From: Pseudomonas sp. JUb42
GTDB lineage: Bacteria; Pseudomonadota; Gammaproteobacteria; Pseudomonadales; Pseudomonadaceae
Assembly: GCF_024807945.1 (NCBI RefSeq)
Contig: NZ_JANUFD010000004.1
Location: forward strand, 62,001 to 126,000
Direction: 5' to 3'
DNA: 64,000 nt
The notes under the pieces are model-generated. The model was not told the origin of the DNA and made no database searches. It worked only from the letters and a program-made list of their open reading frames with translations. Shown here piece by piece: positions 10,640 through 19,346 of the stretch. Within the stretch, counting starts at the first letter, position 1. Each line of letters opens with the position of its first letter. The position numbers and the translations under genes were made by a program.

Positions 10640-11188
10640 ATGTACGCACCGACTTCGGCACCTGCACCCAGCCCCTGGTACAAGCAACTCTGGCCCTGGA
10701 TCCTGATCGGCATTCTTACCTGCTCGGTCAGTCTGACCCTGTCCATGGTGGTGATTGCCGTGAAGAACCCGGACAACCTGGTCAACGACAACTATTACGA
10801 AGCGGGCAAGGGCATCAATCGGTCCCTGGATCGCGAGCGCCTGGCCCAGTCTCTCAAGCTGCGCGCCAGCCTGCATCTGGACGAAGTGACCGGCGAGCTG
10901 GAACTGCGCCTGAGCGGCAACAGCCAGCCCGACAGCCTGCAACTGAACCTGATGTCACCGACCCAACCGGAGAAGGATCGCAAGATCGTCCTCAACCGCA
11001 GCCCGAGTGAAGCCGGTCGCTATATTGGCCAGTTGCCAGACAAGATCGAAGGCCGCCGCTTCGTCGAGCTGATGGGCGTTGAAAACGGCCAGACCTGGCG
11101 CCTGTTCGAAGAAGAACAGGTCAGCCACCTCAAGGACCTGACCCTGGGCGACGAACCGATCCAGGGGGCGGAAGATATCGATAATTAA
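10640..11188 (+). CDS. ccoH: cbb3 oxidase assembly protein CcoH (FixH family)
   Basis: FixH-family inner-membrane protein, 182 aa. It has one N-terminal span (WPWILIGILTCSVSLTLSMV, about 14-36) and a periplasmic domain starting with NPDNLVNDNYYEAGKGIN, the family hallmark. CcoH is needed for stable assembly of the cbb3 complex. It begins 12 bases after ccoG; a REP pair separates it from ccoI. Confidence 0.92.
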   Translation: MYAPTSAPAPSPWYKQLWPWILIGILTCSVSLTLSMVVIAVKNPDNLVNDNYYEAGKGINRSLDRERLAQSLKLRASLHLDEVTGELELRLSGNSQPDSLQLNLMSPTQPEKDRKIVLNRSPSEAGRYIGQLPDKIEGRRFVELMGVENGQTWRLFEEEQVSHLKDLTLGDEPIQGAEDIDN

Positions 11189-11205
11189 CAGGGACGACAG
11201 CCCTT

Positions 11206-11295
11206 TGTGGGAGCGAGGCTTGCCCGCGAATCAATCGCCGCGGTGAATCAGACCTACCGCGTTATCGTTCTTCGCGGGCAAGCCTCGCTCCAACA
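11206..11295. repeat. REP pair between ccoH and ccoI
   Basis: The arms TGTGGGAGCGAGGCTTGCCC and GGGCAAGCCTCGCTCCAACA enclose about 45 bases. The right arm ends in CCAACA, a one-base change from CCCACA. The ccoI frame runs back through the REP without a stop, which could mislead start calling; the true start is downstream at 11309. Confidence 0.88.
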
Positions 11296-11308
11296 GACAT
11301 ATGAACTC

Positions 11309-13762
11309 ATGACCCAACCCACGCCCTGCTACCACTGCGCCCTGCCCGTTCCCCCCGGCAGCCGCTTTATCACGGTGATCCTCGGGGCTAACCGGGAGAT
11401 GTGCTGCCCCGGTTGCCAGGCTGTGGCCGAGGCCATTGTGGCCGGTGGCCTGGAAAGCTATTACAGCCATCGCAGCGAAGCGTCGTCCAACCCTGAGACG
11501 CTGCCGGTGCAGCTTGTGGACGAGCTTGCGTTGTACGACCGCGCTGACGTTCAGGCACCTTTTGTCCATCACGAAGGCGAGCTGAGCGAAACCACCCTGA
11601 TGATGGAAGGCATCAGCTGCGCCGCCTGTGGCTGGCTGATCGAGCGTCATCTGTCACGCCTGCCGGCCGTGGCCGAAGCGCGGCTGAACCTGTCCAACCA
11701 TCGTTTGCATGTGCGCTGGGTCGACAGCCAGTTGCCCCTCAGCCAACTCCTTACCGAATTGCGCAGCATCGGCTACGCCGCCCATCCGTGGCAGGCCGAC
11801 CGGGCCGCCGAGCAACTGGCCGGGGAAAACCGTCGGGCCTTGCGCCAACTGGGGGTGGCGGGTCTGCTGTGGTTCCAGGCGATGATGGCCACCATGGCGA
11901 CATGGCCGGAATTCAACATCGACCTCAGCCCGGAGATGCATACCATTCTGCGCTGGGTCGCGCTGTTCCTGACCACCCCCATCGTGTTCTACAGCTGCGC
12001 ACCGTTTTTCCATGGCGCCCTGCGCGATCTGCGCACCCGCCACCTGACCATGGATGTTTCGGTGTCCCTGGCCATTGGCAGCACCTATCTGGCGGGGATC
12101 TGGACGGCGATCACCGGCAGCGGCGAGCTGTATTTCGATGCCGTGGGCATGTTTGCCCTGTTCCTGCTCACCGGTCGCTATCTGGAGCGCCGTGCCCGGG
12201 AGCGCACGGCGGCGGCGACGGCGCAACTGGTCAACCTGCTGCCCGCCTCCTGCCTGCGCCTGAGCGCCGATGGCCAGAGCGAGCGCATCCTGCTCAGCGA
12301 ATTGCGCATCAGTGATCAGGTGCTGGTCCACCCCGGCGCGGTCATTCCTGCTGACGGGCGGATTTTGCAGGGACAATCCAGCGTCGATGAGTCGCTGTTG
12401 ACTGGCGAATACCTGCCGCAGCCACGCCATGCTGGCGATGCGGTCACCGCCGGGACGTTGAATGTCGAAGGCGCACTCACCGTGGAAGTCCTCGCTCTGG
12501 GTAAAGATACCCGGCTGTCGGCCATCGTCCGTCTGCTCGATCGCGCCCAGGGCGAGAAGCCGCGCCTGGCCGAGATCGCCGATCGTGCATCGCAATGGTT
12601 TCTGTTGTTTTCGTTGCTGGCCGTGATGTTCATCGGCCTGCTCTGGTGGTATCTGGAACCGGGCCGGGCGTTCTGGATCGTCCTGTCGATGCTGGTCGCC
12701 ACCTGCCCCTGCGCACTGTCCCTGGCCACCCCGACCGCGCTGACCGCCGCCACCGGCACCCTGCACAAACTCGGCCTGCTGCTGACCCGTGGCCATGTGC
12801 TTGAAGGCCTGAATCAGATCGACACGGTCATCTTCGACAAGACCGGAACCCTCACCGAGGGCCGCCTGACCATGCGCAGCATCAAGCCCCTGACAGAGCT
12901 GGACGCCAACACCTGCCTGGATCTCGCCGCCGCCCTGGAAAACCGCTCGGAACATCTGATCGCCCGCGCCTTCGGCCGCGCGCCGGTAGCCGCCGAGCAT
13001 GTTCACAGCCGACCGGGTGAAGGCCTGGAAGGTACGGTGGGTGAACGGCGCCTGCGCATCGGCCAGCCGGGTTTTGTCTGCGCCCTGAGCGCCAGCGACC
13101 TGCCAGCCATGCCCGAGACAACAGGCCAGTGCCTGTTGCTGGGCGACAGCCAGGGGCCGCTGGCCTGGTTCATCCTCGATGACCGCCTGCGCGACGACGC
13201 CCTCGAACTGCTGCAAGCCTGTCAGGCCCGAGGCTGGAAAACCCTGCTGCTGTCCGGCGACAGTTCACCGATGGTCGCCAGCGTCGCCCATGAACTGGGC
13301 ATCGACGAAGCCAGGGGCGGCCTGCGCCCGGACGACAAACTCGCCGTGCTGCATCAACTGCACCAACAGGGGCGTAAGGTGCTGATGCTCGGCGACGGGG
13401 TCAACGACGTACCGGTGCTGGCTGCCGCCGATATCAGTGTGGCCATGGGCTCGGCCACGGATCTGGCGAAAACCAGTGCCGATGCCGTGCTGCTGGGCAA
13501 TCGCCTGCAGGCTCTGGTCGAAGCCTTCCGTCTGGCCAGACGTACGCGCCGGGTGATTATCGAAAACCTGCTATGGGCCGGGCTCTACAATGGTCTTATG
13601 CTGCCCTTTGCCGCACTGGGCTGGATCACCCCGGTGTGGGCCGCCATCGGCATGTCCATCAGCTCCCTGACCGTGGTCCTCAATGCCTTGCGCCTGACCC
13701 GCCTGCCTCAGGCCCGCAGCAGCATCGCTGTCAATTCTGTCAATCCGGTACTGGCGACTTGA
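11309..13762 (+). CDS. ccoI: copper-translocating P1B-type ATPase CcoI
   Basis: Inner-membrane copper ATPase that exports Cu(I) for the CuB site of cbb3 oxidase, 817 aa from the ATG at 11309. The frame extends upstream to a GTG in the REP, but that 34-residue stretch is REP sequence. The N-terminus has CYHCALPVP and CCPGCQAV, then an HMA site GISCAACGWL. The P-type core is complete: TGEYLPQ, the CPC ion site in ATCPCALSLA, phosphorylation DKTGTLTEG and the hinge GDGVNDVPVLAAAD. It is followed by ccoS after 25 bases. Confidence 0.96.
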   Translation: MTQPTPCYHCALPVPPGSRFITVILGANREMCCPGCQAVAEAIVAGGLESYYSHRSEASSNPETLPVQLVDELALYDRADVQAPFVHHEGELSETTLMMEGISCAACGWLIERHLSRLPAVAEARLNLSNHRLHVRWVDSQLPLSQLLTELRSIGYAAHPWQADRAAEQLAGENRRALRQLGVAGLLWFQAMMATMATWPEFNIDLSPEMHTILRWVALFLTTPIVFYSCAPFFHGALRDLRTRHLTMDVSVSLAIGSTYLAGIWTAITGSGELYFDAVGMFALFLLTGRYLERRARERTAAATAQLVNLLPASCLRLSADGQSERILLSELRISDQVLVHPGAVIPADGRILQGQSSVDESLLTGEYLPQPRHAGDAVTAGTLNVEGALTVEVLALGKDTRLSAIVRLLDRAQGEKPRLAEIADRASQWFLLFSLLAVMFIGLLWWYLEPGRAFWIVLSMLVATCPCALSLATPTALTAATGTLHKLGLLLTRGHVLEGLNQIDTVIFDKTGTLTEGRLTMRSIKPLTELDANTCLDLAAALENRSEHLIARAFGRAPVAAEHVHSRPGEGLEGTVGERRLRIGQPGFVCALSASDLPAMPETTGQCLLLGDSQGPLAWFILDDRLRDDALELLQACQARGWKTLLLSGDSSPMVASVAHELGIDEARGGLRPDDKLAVLHQLHQQGRKVLMLGDGVNDVPVLAAADISVAMGSATDLAKTSADAVLLGNRLQALVEAFRLARRTRRVIIENLLWAGLYNGLMLPFAALGWITPVWAAIGMSISSLTVVLNALRLTRLPQARSSIAVNSVNPVLAT

Positions 13763-13787
13763 CTCGCCGGACCTGCTGGGAGGCTCC

Positions 13788-14006
13788 ATGCCTGCGCTCT
13801 ACATCATGATTCCTGCGGCACTGCTGATCGTCGCCATCGCCGTGCGCATTTTCTTCTGGGCCGTGGACAGCGGCCAGTACGACGACCTGGAAAGCCCGGC
13901 CCACAGCATCCTGTTCGATGATCTGGACCCCAACCATCAGGCCGCAATCAGCCACCCTGCCAGTACCGGCAAGCCGAGCAAAGACGAGCCGCGACCCCAT
14001 GCTTGA
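13788..14006 (+). CDS. ccoS: cbb3 oxidase maturation protein CcoS
   Basis: Small membrane protein, 72 aa, with one N-terminal span (LYIMIPAALLIVAIAVRIFF) and the signature VDSGQYDDLESPAHSILFDD typical of CcoS. It is required for cofactor insertion into cbb3 oxidase. A ribosome binding site (GGGAGGCTCC) precedes the ATG. The 3' end overlaps the next gene by 8 bases. Confidence 0.93.
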   Translation: MPALYIMIPAALLIVAIAVRIFFWAVDSGQYDDLESPAHSILFDDLDPNHQAAISHPASTGKPSKDEPRPHA

Positions 14007-14682
14007 GCTGGTTCCGCTGCTGCTGTCGGCATTGATTCTGGGTCTGTTGGGCGGTGGTCATTGCCTGGGCATGTGCGGTGGCCTGATGGGCGCGCTGACC
14101 CTGGCGATCCCCAAAGAGCAACGCAACCGGCGTTTTCGCCTGCTGCTCGCCTATAACCTGGGGCGAGTGCTGAGCTACGCCACGGCCGGACTGCTCACCG
14201 GCCTCGCCGGTTGGGCAGTGGCCAATAGCCCCGCCGCCACCCTGATGCGAGTCATCGCCGCGCTGCTGTTGATTGCCATGGGCCTGTATCTGGCCGGTTG
14301 GTGGAGCGGCCTGACCCGTCTCGAAGGCCTCGGTCGCGGCCTGTGGCGGCATATCCAGCCAGTTGCCAGTCGTTTGCTGCCGGTGTCGAGCCTGCCCCGC
14401 GCCATGCTGCTGGGCGCGCTGTGGGGCTGGCTGCCGTGCGGGCTGGTCTACAGCACCTTGCTATGGGCGGCCAGCCAGGGTAATGCTGTCGATAGCGCCC
14501 TGCTGATGCTGGCCTTTGGCATCGGCACCTGGCCGATCCTCCTGGCCACAGGCCTGGCCGCCGAGCGCACCACCGCCCTGCTGCGCAAGCGCGGCGTGCG
14601 CATGGCCAGCGGCCTGCTGGTGATGCTGTTCGGCCTGTGGACCCTGCCGGGGCCGCATCAGCACTGGCTGATGGGACATTAA
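13999..14682 (+). CDS. sulfite exporter TauE/SafE-like (DsbD_2 type) membrane protein
   Basis: Polytopic inner-membrane protein, 227 aa, about six spans. The start LLLSALILGLLGGGHCLGMC carries the GHCLGMCGG motif of the DsbD_2/UreH-like transmembrane family. The ATG at 13999 (MLELVPLLL) was chosen because the frame upstream lies inside ccoS. It overlaps ccoS by 8 bases and so belongs to the cco assembly operon. The Cys/His motif and context suggest a role in copper or thiol handling for oxidase assembly; the transported species is unknown. Confidence 0.82.
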   Translation: MLELVPLLLSALILGLLGGGHCLGMCGGLMGALTLAIPKEQRNRRFRLLLAYNLGRVLSYATAGLLTGLAGWAVANSPAATLMRVIAALLLIAMGLYLAGWWSGLTRLEGLGRGLWRHIQPVASRLLPVSSLPRAMLLGALWGWLPCGLVYSTLLWAASQGNAVDSALLMLAFGIGTWPILLATGLAAERTTALLRKRGVRMASGLLVMLFGLWTLPGPHQHWLMGH

Positions 14683-14716
14683 CAATCGTCATACGAACAT
14701 GACGCTAAAAAGCGCC

Positions 14717-14730
14717 TTGACCCAAATCAA
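14717..14730 (+). promoter_or_regulatory. ANR (FNR-type) box upstream of hemN
   Basis: TTGACCCAAATCAA matches the consensus at 9 of 10 bases. Class II spacing predicts a start near 14765 with the -10 at 14753-14758, where TAGACT is found (4 of 6). The box lies 64 bases before the hemN ATG, giving a leader of about 30 bases. Confidence 0.8.
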
Positions 14731-14794
14731 GACTCCCCGAAAGCACATTCCCTAGACTGACACGCACTGCAAGCCTATCCGGGGGAATACCCGC

Positions 14795-16177
14795 ATGCTC
14801 GACGCCATTCGTTGGGACTCTGATTTGATCCGCCGCTACGACTGCGCAGGACCACGCTACACGTCCTACCCGACCGCAGTGCAATTTCACACGCAAGTGG
14901 GCGCATTTGACCTGCTCCACGCGCTGCGCGACAGCCGCAAGGCCGTGCGCCCGCTGTCGCTGTATGTGCACATCCCGTTCTGCGCCAACATCTGTTACTA
15001 CTGCGCCTGCAACAAAGTCATCACCAAGGACCGCGGCCGCGCCCAACCCTATCTGCAAAGGCTGGAACAGGAAATCCAGATGCTGGCCTGCCACCTCGAT
15101 CCGGGCCAGGTGGTCGAGCAATTGCACTTCGGTGGCGGCACCCCGACCTTTCTCAGCCACGACGAACTGCGTCAGCTGATGGCCCACCTGCGCAAGCACT
15201 TCAATCTGCTGGACGACGATTCCGGCGACTACGGTATCGAGATCGACCCGCGGGAGGCCGACTGGTCGACCATGGGTCTGTTGCGTGAACTGGGCTTCAA
15301 CCGGGTCAGCCTCGGTGTGCAAGACCTTGATCCGGACGTGCAGCGGGCAGTCAATCGCCTGCAAAGCCTGGAGGAAACCCGCGCCATCGTCGACGCCGCG
15401 CACACCCTGCAATTTCGCTCGGTGAACATCGACCTGATCTACGGCCTGCCCAGGCAGACACCGGAGGCCTTCGCCCGCACCGTGGAAGAAGTCATCACCC
15501 TGCAACCGGACCGGCTCTCGGTATTCAACTATGCGCACCTGCCGGAGCGTTTCATGCCGCAGCGGCGTATCGACAGCAATGACCTGCCGTCGCCCGAGCA
15601 AAAGCTGCTGATGCTCGAGCGCACCATCGATCAGTTGACCAAGGCCGGCTATCGCTATATCGGCATGGACCATTTCGCCCTGCCCGATGACGAGCTGGCC
15701 GTGGCCCAGGAAGAACTAACCCTGCAACGCAACTTCCAGGGCTACACCACCCATGGCCACTGCGACCTCATCGGCCTGGGCGTTTCGGCCATCAGCCAGA
15801 TTGGCGATCTGTATACGCAGAACAGCAGCGACCTGAGCGACTACCAGGCGCTACTGGCCAGCGATCAACTGGCAACCAAGCGCGGTCTGCAATGCAACGA
15901 CGATGACCGGATCCGCCGGGCAGTGATCCAGCAGTTGATCTGCCATTTCACCCTGGAGTTCGCCACTATCGAAAATGAATTCGCCATCAACTTCCGTGAC
16001 TACTTCAGCGAGGTATGGCCACTACTGGAGGAAATGACTACCGATGGTCTGATAACCATCGACGACTTCGGCATCGAAGTGCAGCCCGCGGGTCGGCTGT
16101 TGGTGCGTTCGGTGTGCATGGTGTTCGATGCCTACCTGACCCAACAGAACCGGCAGAGGTTTTCACGGGTGATTTGA
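14795..16177 (+). CDS. hemN: oxygen-independent coproporphyrinogen III oxidase
   Basis: Radical SAM enzyme that decarboxylates coproporphyrinogen III to protoporphyrinogen IX without oxygen, supplying heme when O2 is low. Length 460 aa, as for HemN. The cluster motif CANICYYC (CxxxCxxC) is near residue 62, with the SAM-binding GGGTPTF after it and the YGLPRQTPE block later. An ANR box and -10 lie just upstream, and the oxidase genes and anr flank it, so it is probably ANR-induced. Confidence 0.97.
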   Translation: MLDAIRWDSDLIRRYDCAGPRYTSYPTAVQFHTQVGAFDLLHALRDSRKAVRPLSLYVHIPFCANICYYCACNKVITKDRGRAQPYLQRLEQEIQMLACHLDPGQVVEQLHFGGGTPTFLSHDELRQLMAHLRKHFNLLDDDSGDYGIEIDPREADWSTMGLLRELGFNRVSLGVQDLDPDVQRAVNRLQSLEETRAIVDAAHTLQFRSVNIDLIYGLPRQTPEAFARTVEEVITLQPDRLSVFNYAHLPERFMPQRRIDSNDLPSPEQKLLMLERTIDQLTKAGYRYIGMDHFALPDDELAVAQEELTLQRNFQGYTTHGHCDLIGLGVSAISQIGDLYTQNSSDLSDYQALLASDQLATKRGLQCNDDDRIRRAVIQQLICHFTLEFATIENEFAINFRDYFSEVWPLLEEMTTDGLITIDDFGIEVQPAGRLLVRSVCMVFDAYLTQQNRQRFSRVI

Positions 16178-16250
16178 GGCGTAACCGGCAACGCACTGGC
16201 GCGCGGCAAACGCTTGGCAGGGTGTGGGAGCACATAGTGTGGGAGCGAAT

Positions 16251-16341
16251 TGTGGGAGCGAATTCATTCGCGAAAACGGTATTCCAGGCAGCAAATATCA
16301 ATCGGATGTACCGGCCTCTTCGCGAATGAATTCGCTCCCAC
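16251..16341. repeat. REP pair, GAATTCATTCGCGAA family, with two partial left arms before it
   Basis: The arms TGTGGGAGCGAATTCATTCG and CGAATGAATTCGCTCCCAC enclose about 45 bases including CGGATGTACCGGCCTCTTCG. Truncated copies of the left arm, TGTGGGAGC, begin at about 16223 and 16239, giving three starts in a row. Confidence 0.88.
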
Positions 16342-16366
16342 TGAATTAGCTCCCCCAGTGACACTC

Positions 16367-16843
16367 TCACATCTTCGCCAGCACCAGCATGCCTGCCTTG
16401 ACCTTGTCGCTCTGGCTCAATTGCAGGCTGCTCATCTGCGACGAAAGGTCGCTGGTGGAGTTGGCGACCTGACGCTGCAAGGCTCCCAACAGGGTTTGCA
16501 GACCGGCGGTGCGGGCCTGACGCATATCCGGCGTCAGGCTCTGATCCTTGAGCGCAGTCTGCAACTGTTGGTTGAATTGCTCGATCCTGGTCTGGGTATC
16601 ACGCACCGCCCGCAGAGTCTTCTGCACCGACTCCGGCAACCCGCTCTGAGCTATATCGGCATACTCGGAATGCCCCGCCAGAGCCTTTGCCGCCTGGGCT
16701 TTGCCCAGTGCCGAGAGGTCCACCTGGATACCCGCTTTGGCCGGCTGATCAGCCGTCGCCGACGAGGTCGTGGTCGACTTGCCATCTTTGCTGGCCGGAC
16801 GAATTCCCAGGGTGGCGAGAATGCTTGGACCTATGGATTGCAT
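16367..16843 (-). CDS. hypothetical protein, 158 aa, helical
   Basis: Not recognised. I chose the ATG at 16843 (MQSIGPSILATLGIRP); the frame continues further upstream, but those codons read into the divergent anr gene. The start is followed by a Ser/Thr/Lys-rich linker and then an amphipathic helical part rich in Gln (QTRIEQFNQQLQTALKDQSL), with heptad-like spacing to the C-terminus. No signal peptide or metal site. It is divergent from anr and convergent with hemN across a REP pair. Confidence 0.6.
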   Translation of the reverse strand: MQSIGPSILATLGIRPASKDGKSTTTSSATADQPAKAGIQVDLSALGKAQAAKALAGHSEYADIAQSGLPESVQKTLRAVRDTQTRIEQFNQQLQTALKDQSLTPDMRQARTAGLQTLLGALQRQVANSTSDLSSQMSSLQLSQSDKVKAGMLVLAKM

Positions 16844-16999
16844 GAGAACGCTCCGGCTTGAAAAGCACATGACTCTATTGCTATCGGCGCCCGAACCATA
16901 AGTTTGAGTACCGTTGGTGAACTTTCGGGCACTGGCCGGAACCGCTCCCAGTGAGTTACCCTTACAACTTATGAGTGATTTCCTACAAGGAATGAAGTG

Positions 17000-17734
17000 A
17001 TGTCCGAGCCCGTCAAAGTGCGTAACCATAACCAGGCTCATTGCAAGGATTGCAGCCTGGCCCCGTTGTGTCTGCCCCTGTCCCTGAATCTGGAAGACAT
17101 GGATGCGCTGGACGAGATCGTCAAACGCGGTCGCCCCCTGAAGAAAGGCGAATTTCTGTTCCGCCAGGGCGACACCTTTGCATCGGTCTACGCGGTACGC
17201 TCCGGCGCGCTGAAAACGTTCAGCATCAGCGATGGCGGCGAAGAGCAGTTGACCGGCTTCCACTTGCCGAGCGAACTGGTCGGCATGTCGGGCATGGACT
17301 CGGAGGCCTATCCGGTATCGGCACAGGCTCTGGAAACCACTTCAGTCTGCGAAATCCCTTTCGAACGCCTCGACGAGCTTTCCGTCCAGCTGCCGCAGCT
17401 GCGCCGGCAGTTGATGCGGGTCATGAGCCGCGAGATTCGCGACGACCAGCAAATGATGCTGCTGCTGTCGAAGAAAACCGCCGACGAACGCATCGCCACC
17501 TTCCTGGTCAACCTCTCGGCACGCTTCCGCGCCCGTGGCTTCTCGGCCAACCAGTTCCGCCTGAGCATGTCGCGCAATGAAATCGGCAATCACCTGGGCC
17601 TGGCGGTGGAAACCGTGTCCCGGGTCTTCACCCGTTTCCAGCAGAACGAGCTGATCGCTGCCGAGGGCAAGGAAATCCATATTCTCGATCCGATTCAACT
17701 CTGTGCGCTGGCCGGTGGCGCCATAGAGAGCTGA
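17000..17734 (+). CDS. anr: anaerobic transcriptional regulator ANR (FNR family)
   Basis: Global oxygen sensor of Pseudomonas, 244 aa. An O2-labile 4Fe-4S cluster is expected on Cys15, Cys18, Cys24 ([11 protein letters not shown]) and Cys117 (TSVCEIP). A cyclic-nucleotide-like domain (about 30-150) precedes the dimer helix and the C-terminal helix-turn-helix with [10 protein letters not shown], whose E and SR residues read the TTGAT half-site. ATG at 17000 is preferred over an adjacent GTG; AAGGA lies 10 bases upstream. Its probable targets here are the boxes at 1799, 9045 and 14717. Confidence 0.97.
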   Translation: MSEPVKVRNHNQAHCKDCSLAPLCLPLSLNLEDMDALDEIVKRGRPLKKGEFLFRQGDTFASVYAVRSGALKTFSISDGGEEQLTGFHLPSELVGMSGMDSEAYPVSAQALETTSVCEIPFERLDELSVQLPQLRRQLMRVMSREIRDDQQMMLLLSKKTADERIATFLVNLSARFRARGFSANQFRLSMSRNEIGNHLGLAVETVSRVFTRFQQNELIAAEGKEIHILDPIQLCALAGGAIES

Positions 17735-17809
17735 AACGTGTGATTTAGAGCCTGAGGGGATTAGACTAGCGAACCACTGCCAGCCCTCATTGCTCTGGAT
17801 CACTCTTCG

Positions 17810-18358
17810 ATGATTTTTGACGAACCGCATTTCAAGTCCCTGATCCGCCCGGTTGTGGATTTCCCCAAGCCGGGCGTGATCTTTCGCGACATTACCCCTC
17901 TGTTCCAGTCACCCAAGGCCATGCGCCAGGTGATGGACAGTTTCGTGCAGCGCTATATCGACGCCGACTTCAGCCATGTCGGGGCGATGGACGCCCGTGG
18001 TTTCCTGATCGGGTCGGTGGTGGCCTACGAGCTGAACAAACCGCTGATCCTGTTCCGCAAGCAAGGCAAACTGCCGGCCGACGTGCTGTCCGAGGCCTAT
18101 CAGACCGAATACGGCGAAGCCCTGCTGGAAGTGCATGCTGACAGCCTGTGCGATGGCGACTCGGTGGTGATGTTCGATGACCTGATTGCCACAGGCGGCA
18201 CCCTGATCGCCGCAGCCAATCTGGTCCGGCGCATGGGCGCACACATCCATGAAGCGGCGGCGATCATCGACCTGCCGGAACTGGGCGGTTCCAAGCGCCT
18301 GCAAGCCATGCTGGTGCCGACGTTCTGCCTGACGCAGTTTGGTCTGTCCGAGCAGTAA
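17810..18358 (+). CDS. apt: adenine phosphoribosyltransferase
   Basis: Purine salvage enzyme: adenine plus PRPP gives AMP and pyrophosphate, in the cytoplasm. Length 182 aa is typical. The N-terminal [20 protein letters not shown] and the PRPP loop [14 protein letters not shown] (about residues 119-132) are diagnostic; ARGFLIGS is also conserved. It lies 75 bases after anr on the same strand, a linkage kept in P. aeruginosa. Two REP pairs follow. Confidence 0.96.
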   Translation: MIFDEPHFKSLIRPVVDFPKPGVIFRDITPLFQSPKAMRQVMDSFVQRYIDADFSHVGAMDARGFLIGSVVAYELNKPLILFRKQGKLPADVLSEAYQTEYGEALLEVHADSLCDGDSVVMFDDLIATGGTLIAAANLVRRMGAHIHEAAAIIDLPELGGSKRLQAMLVPTFCLTQFGLSEQ

Positions 18359-18392
18359 CGGTCGTACACCCCGCTAAATTGGAATGGGATTT

Positions 18393-18485
18393 TGTGGGAG
18401 CGTGGCTTGCCCGCGAAGAGGTCGGTACATCCTGCCAATTTCTGCGCCTGAAAATCCGTATTCGCGGGCAAGCCACGCTCCCACA
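18393..18485. repeat. REP pair after apt
   Basis: The arms TGTGGGAGCGTGGCTTGCCC and GGGCAAGCCACGCTCCCACA enclose about 45 bases. Arm changes are compensatory (GTGG/CCAC), which keeps the hairpin intact. Confidence 0.88.
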
Positions 18486-18534
18486 GGATGTGAGTCACCC
18501 GCCTCCCCGCAGCTTTGGGTTTGTCACAGATACC

Positions 18535-18627
18535 TGTGGGAGCCGGCTTGCTGGCGATCGGGTGCGCAGCAGCCGCAAAAACTGGCGAGCGCTGCGCACT
18601 CGATCGCCACCGGAGGCGGCTCCCACA
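18535..18627. repeat. second REP-like inverted repeat after apt, GCCGGCTTGCTGGCGAT family
   Basis: The left arm TGTGGGAGCCGGCTTGCTGG and right arm CCGGAGGCGGCTCCCACA pair imperfectly; CGATCG tracts mark the inner ends (gcgatcggg and cgatcgcc). This is a different REP family only 49 bases from the previous pair. With it, the 323-base gap 18359-18681 is almost all REP sequence. Confidence 0.8.
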
Positions 18628-18681
18628 TTAGAGTGCATTTGTTGTGCATGAACGGGGGTGTCAGAGATAAGGCACGCGCAT

Positions 18682-19284
18682 TTACAAAGCTATCGGCTTA
18701 CGCCCGGCAAACGAATGGGCCAGGGTGCCGCCGTCGACCAGTTCCAGCTCGCCACCCAGCGGCACGCCATGGGCGATGCGCGAGGCAATCAAGCCCTTGT
18801 TGGCAAGCAGTTGCGCGATGTAGTGGGCCGTGGCCTCACCCTCCACTGTCGGGTTGGTGGCCAGGATCACTTCGGTGAAGCTGCCCTGCTCCTCGATCCG
18901 CGTCATTAACTGGGGGATGCCGATGGCCTCAGGGCCGAGGCCATCGAGGGGGGACAGGTGGCCCTTGAGCACGAAATAACGACCGCGATAGCCAGTCTGC
19001 TCCACCGCGTAGACATCCATCGGCCCCTCGACCACACACAACAGCGTGTCGTCGCGGCGCGTATCGGAGCACTGCGGGCACAGATCGTCTTCGGTCAGGG
19101 TCCGGCACAGGCGGCAGTGGCCGACCCCTTCCATGGCCTGGCTCAGGGCCAGGGCCAGGCGCGAACCGCCGCTGCGATCACGTTCCAGCAGTTGCAGAGC
19201 CATGCGCTGGGCGGTTTTCTGCCCCACGCCTGGCAGGATGCGCAGGGCGTCGATCAGTTGGCGAATCAGGGGGCTGAAGCTCAT
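18682..19284 (-). CDS. recR: recombination protein RecR
   Basis: RecFOR pathway clamp-like protein that helps load RecA on gapped DNA. The 200 aa chain has the N-terminal HhH ([16 protein letters not shown]), the Cys4 zinc finger ([16 protein letters not shown]) and a TOPRIM domain ([12 protein letters not shown], then [12 protein letters not shown]). In many gamma-proteobacteria it follows dnaX-ybaB directly; here about 7.4 kb of other genes lie between them. Confidence 0.96.
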   Translation of the reverse strand: MSFSPLIRQLIDALRILPGVGQKTAQRMALQLLERDRSGGSRLALALSQAMEGVGHCRLCRTLTEDDLCPQCSDTRRDDTLLCVVEGPMDVYAVEQTGYRGRYFVLKGHLSPLDGLGPEAIGIPQLMTRIEEQGSFTEVILATNPTVEGEATAHYIAQLLANKGLIASRIAHGVPLGGELELVDGGTLAHSFAGRKPIAL

Positions 19285-19346
19285 GGCGAAAAGTCCGACA
19301 AAAACACGAGACGCGGTTTATACCCGCGCCTTGGGTAAGCGTCAAT

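Noticed and set aside
11207..11308. In-frame extension of ccoI upstream to a GTG
   Set aside because: The extra 34 codons are REP sequence and there is no ribosome binding site; the ATG at 11309 gives the usual CcoI N-terminus with CYHC and CCPGC.
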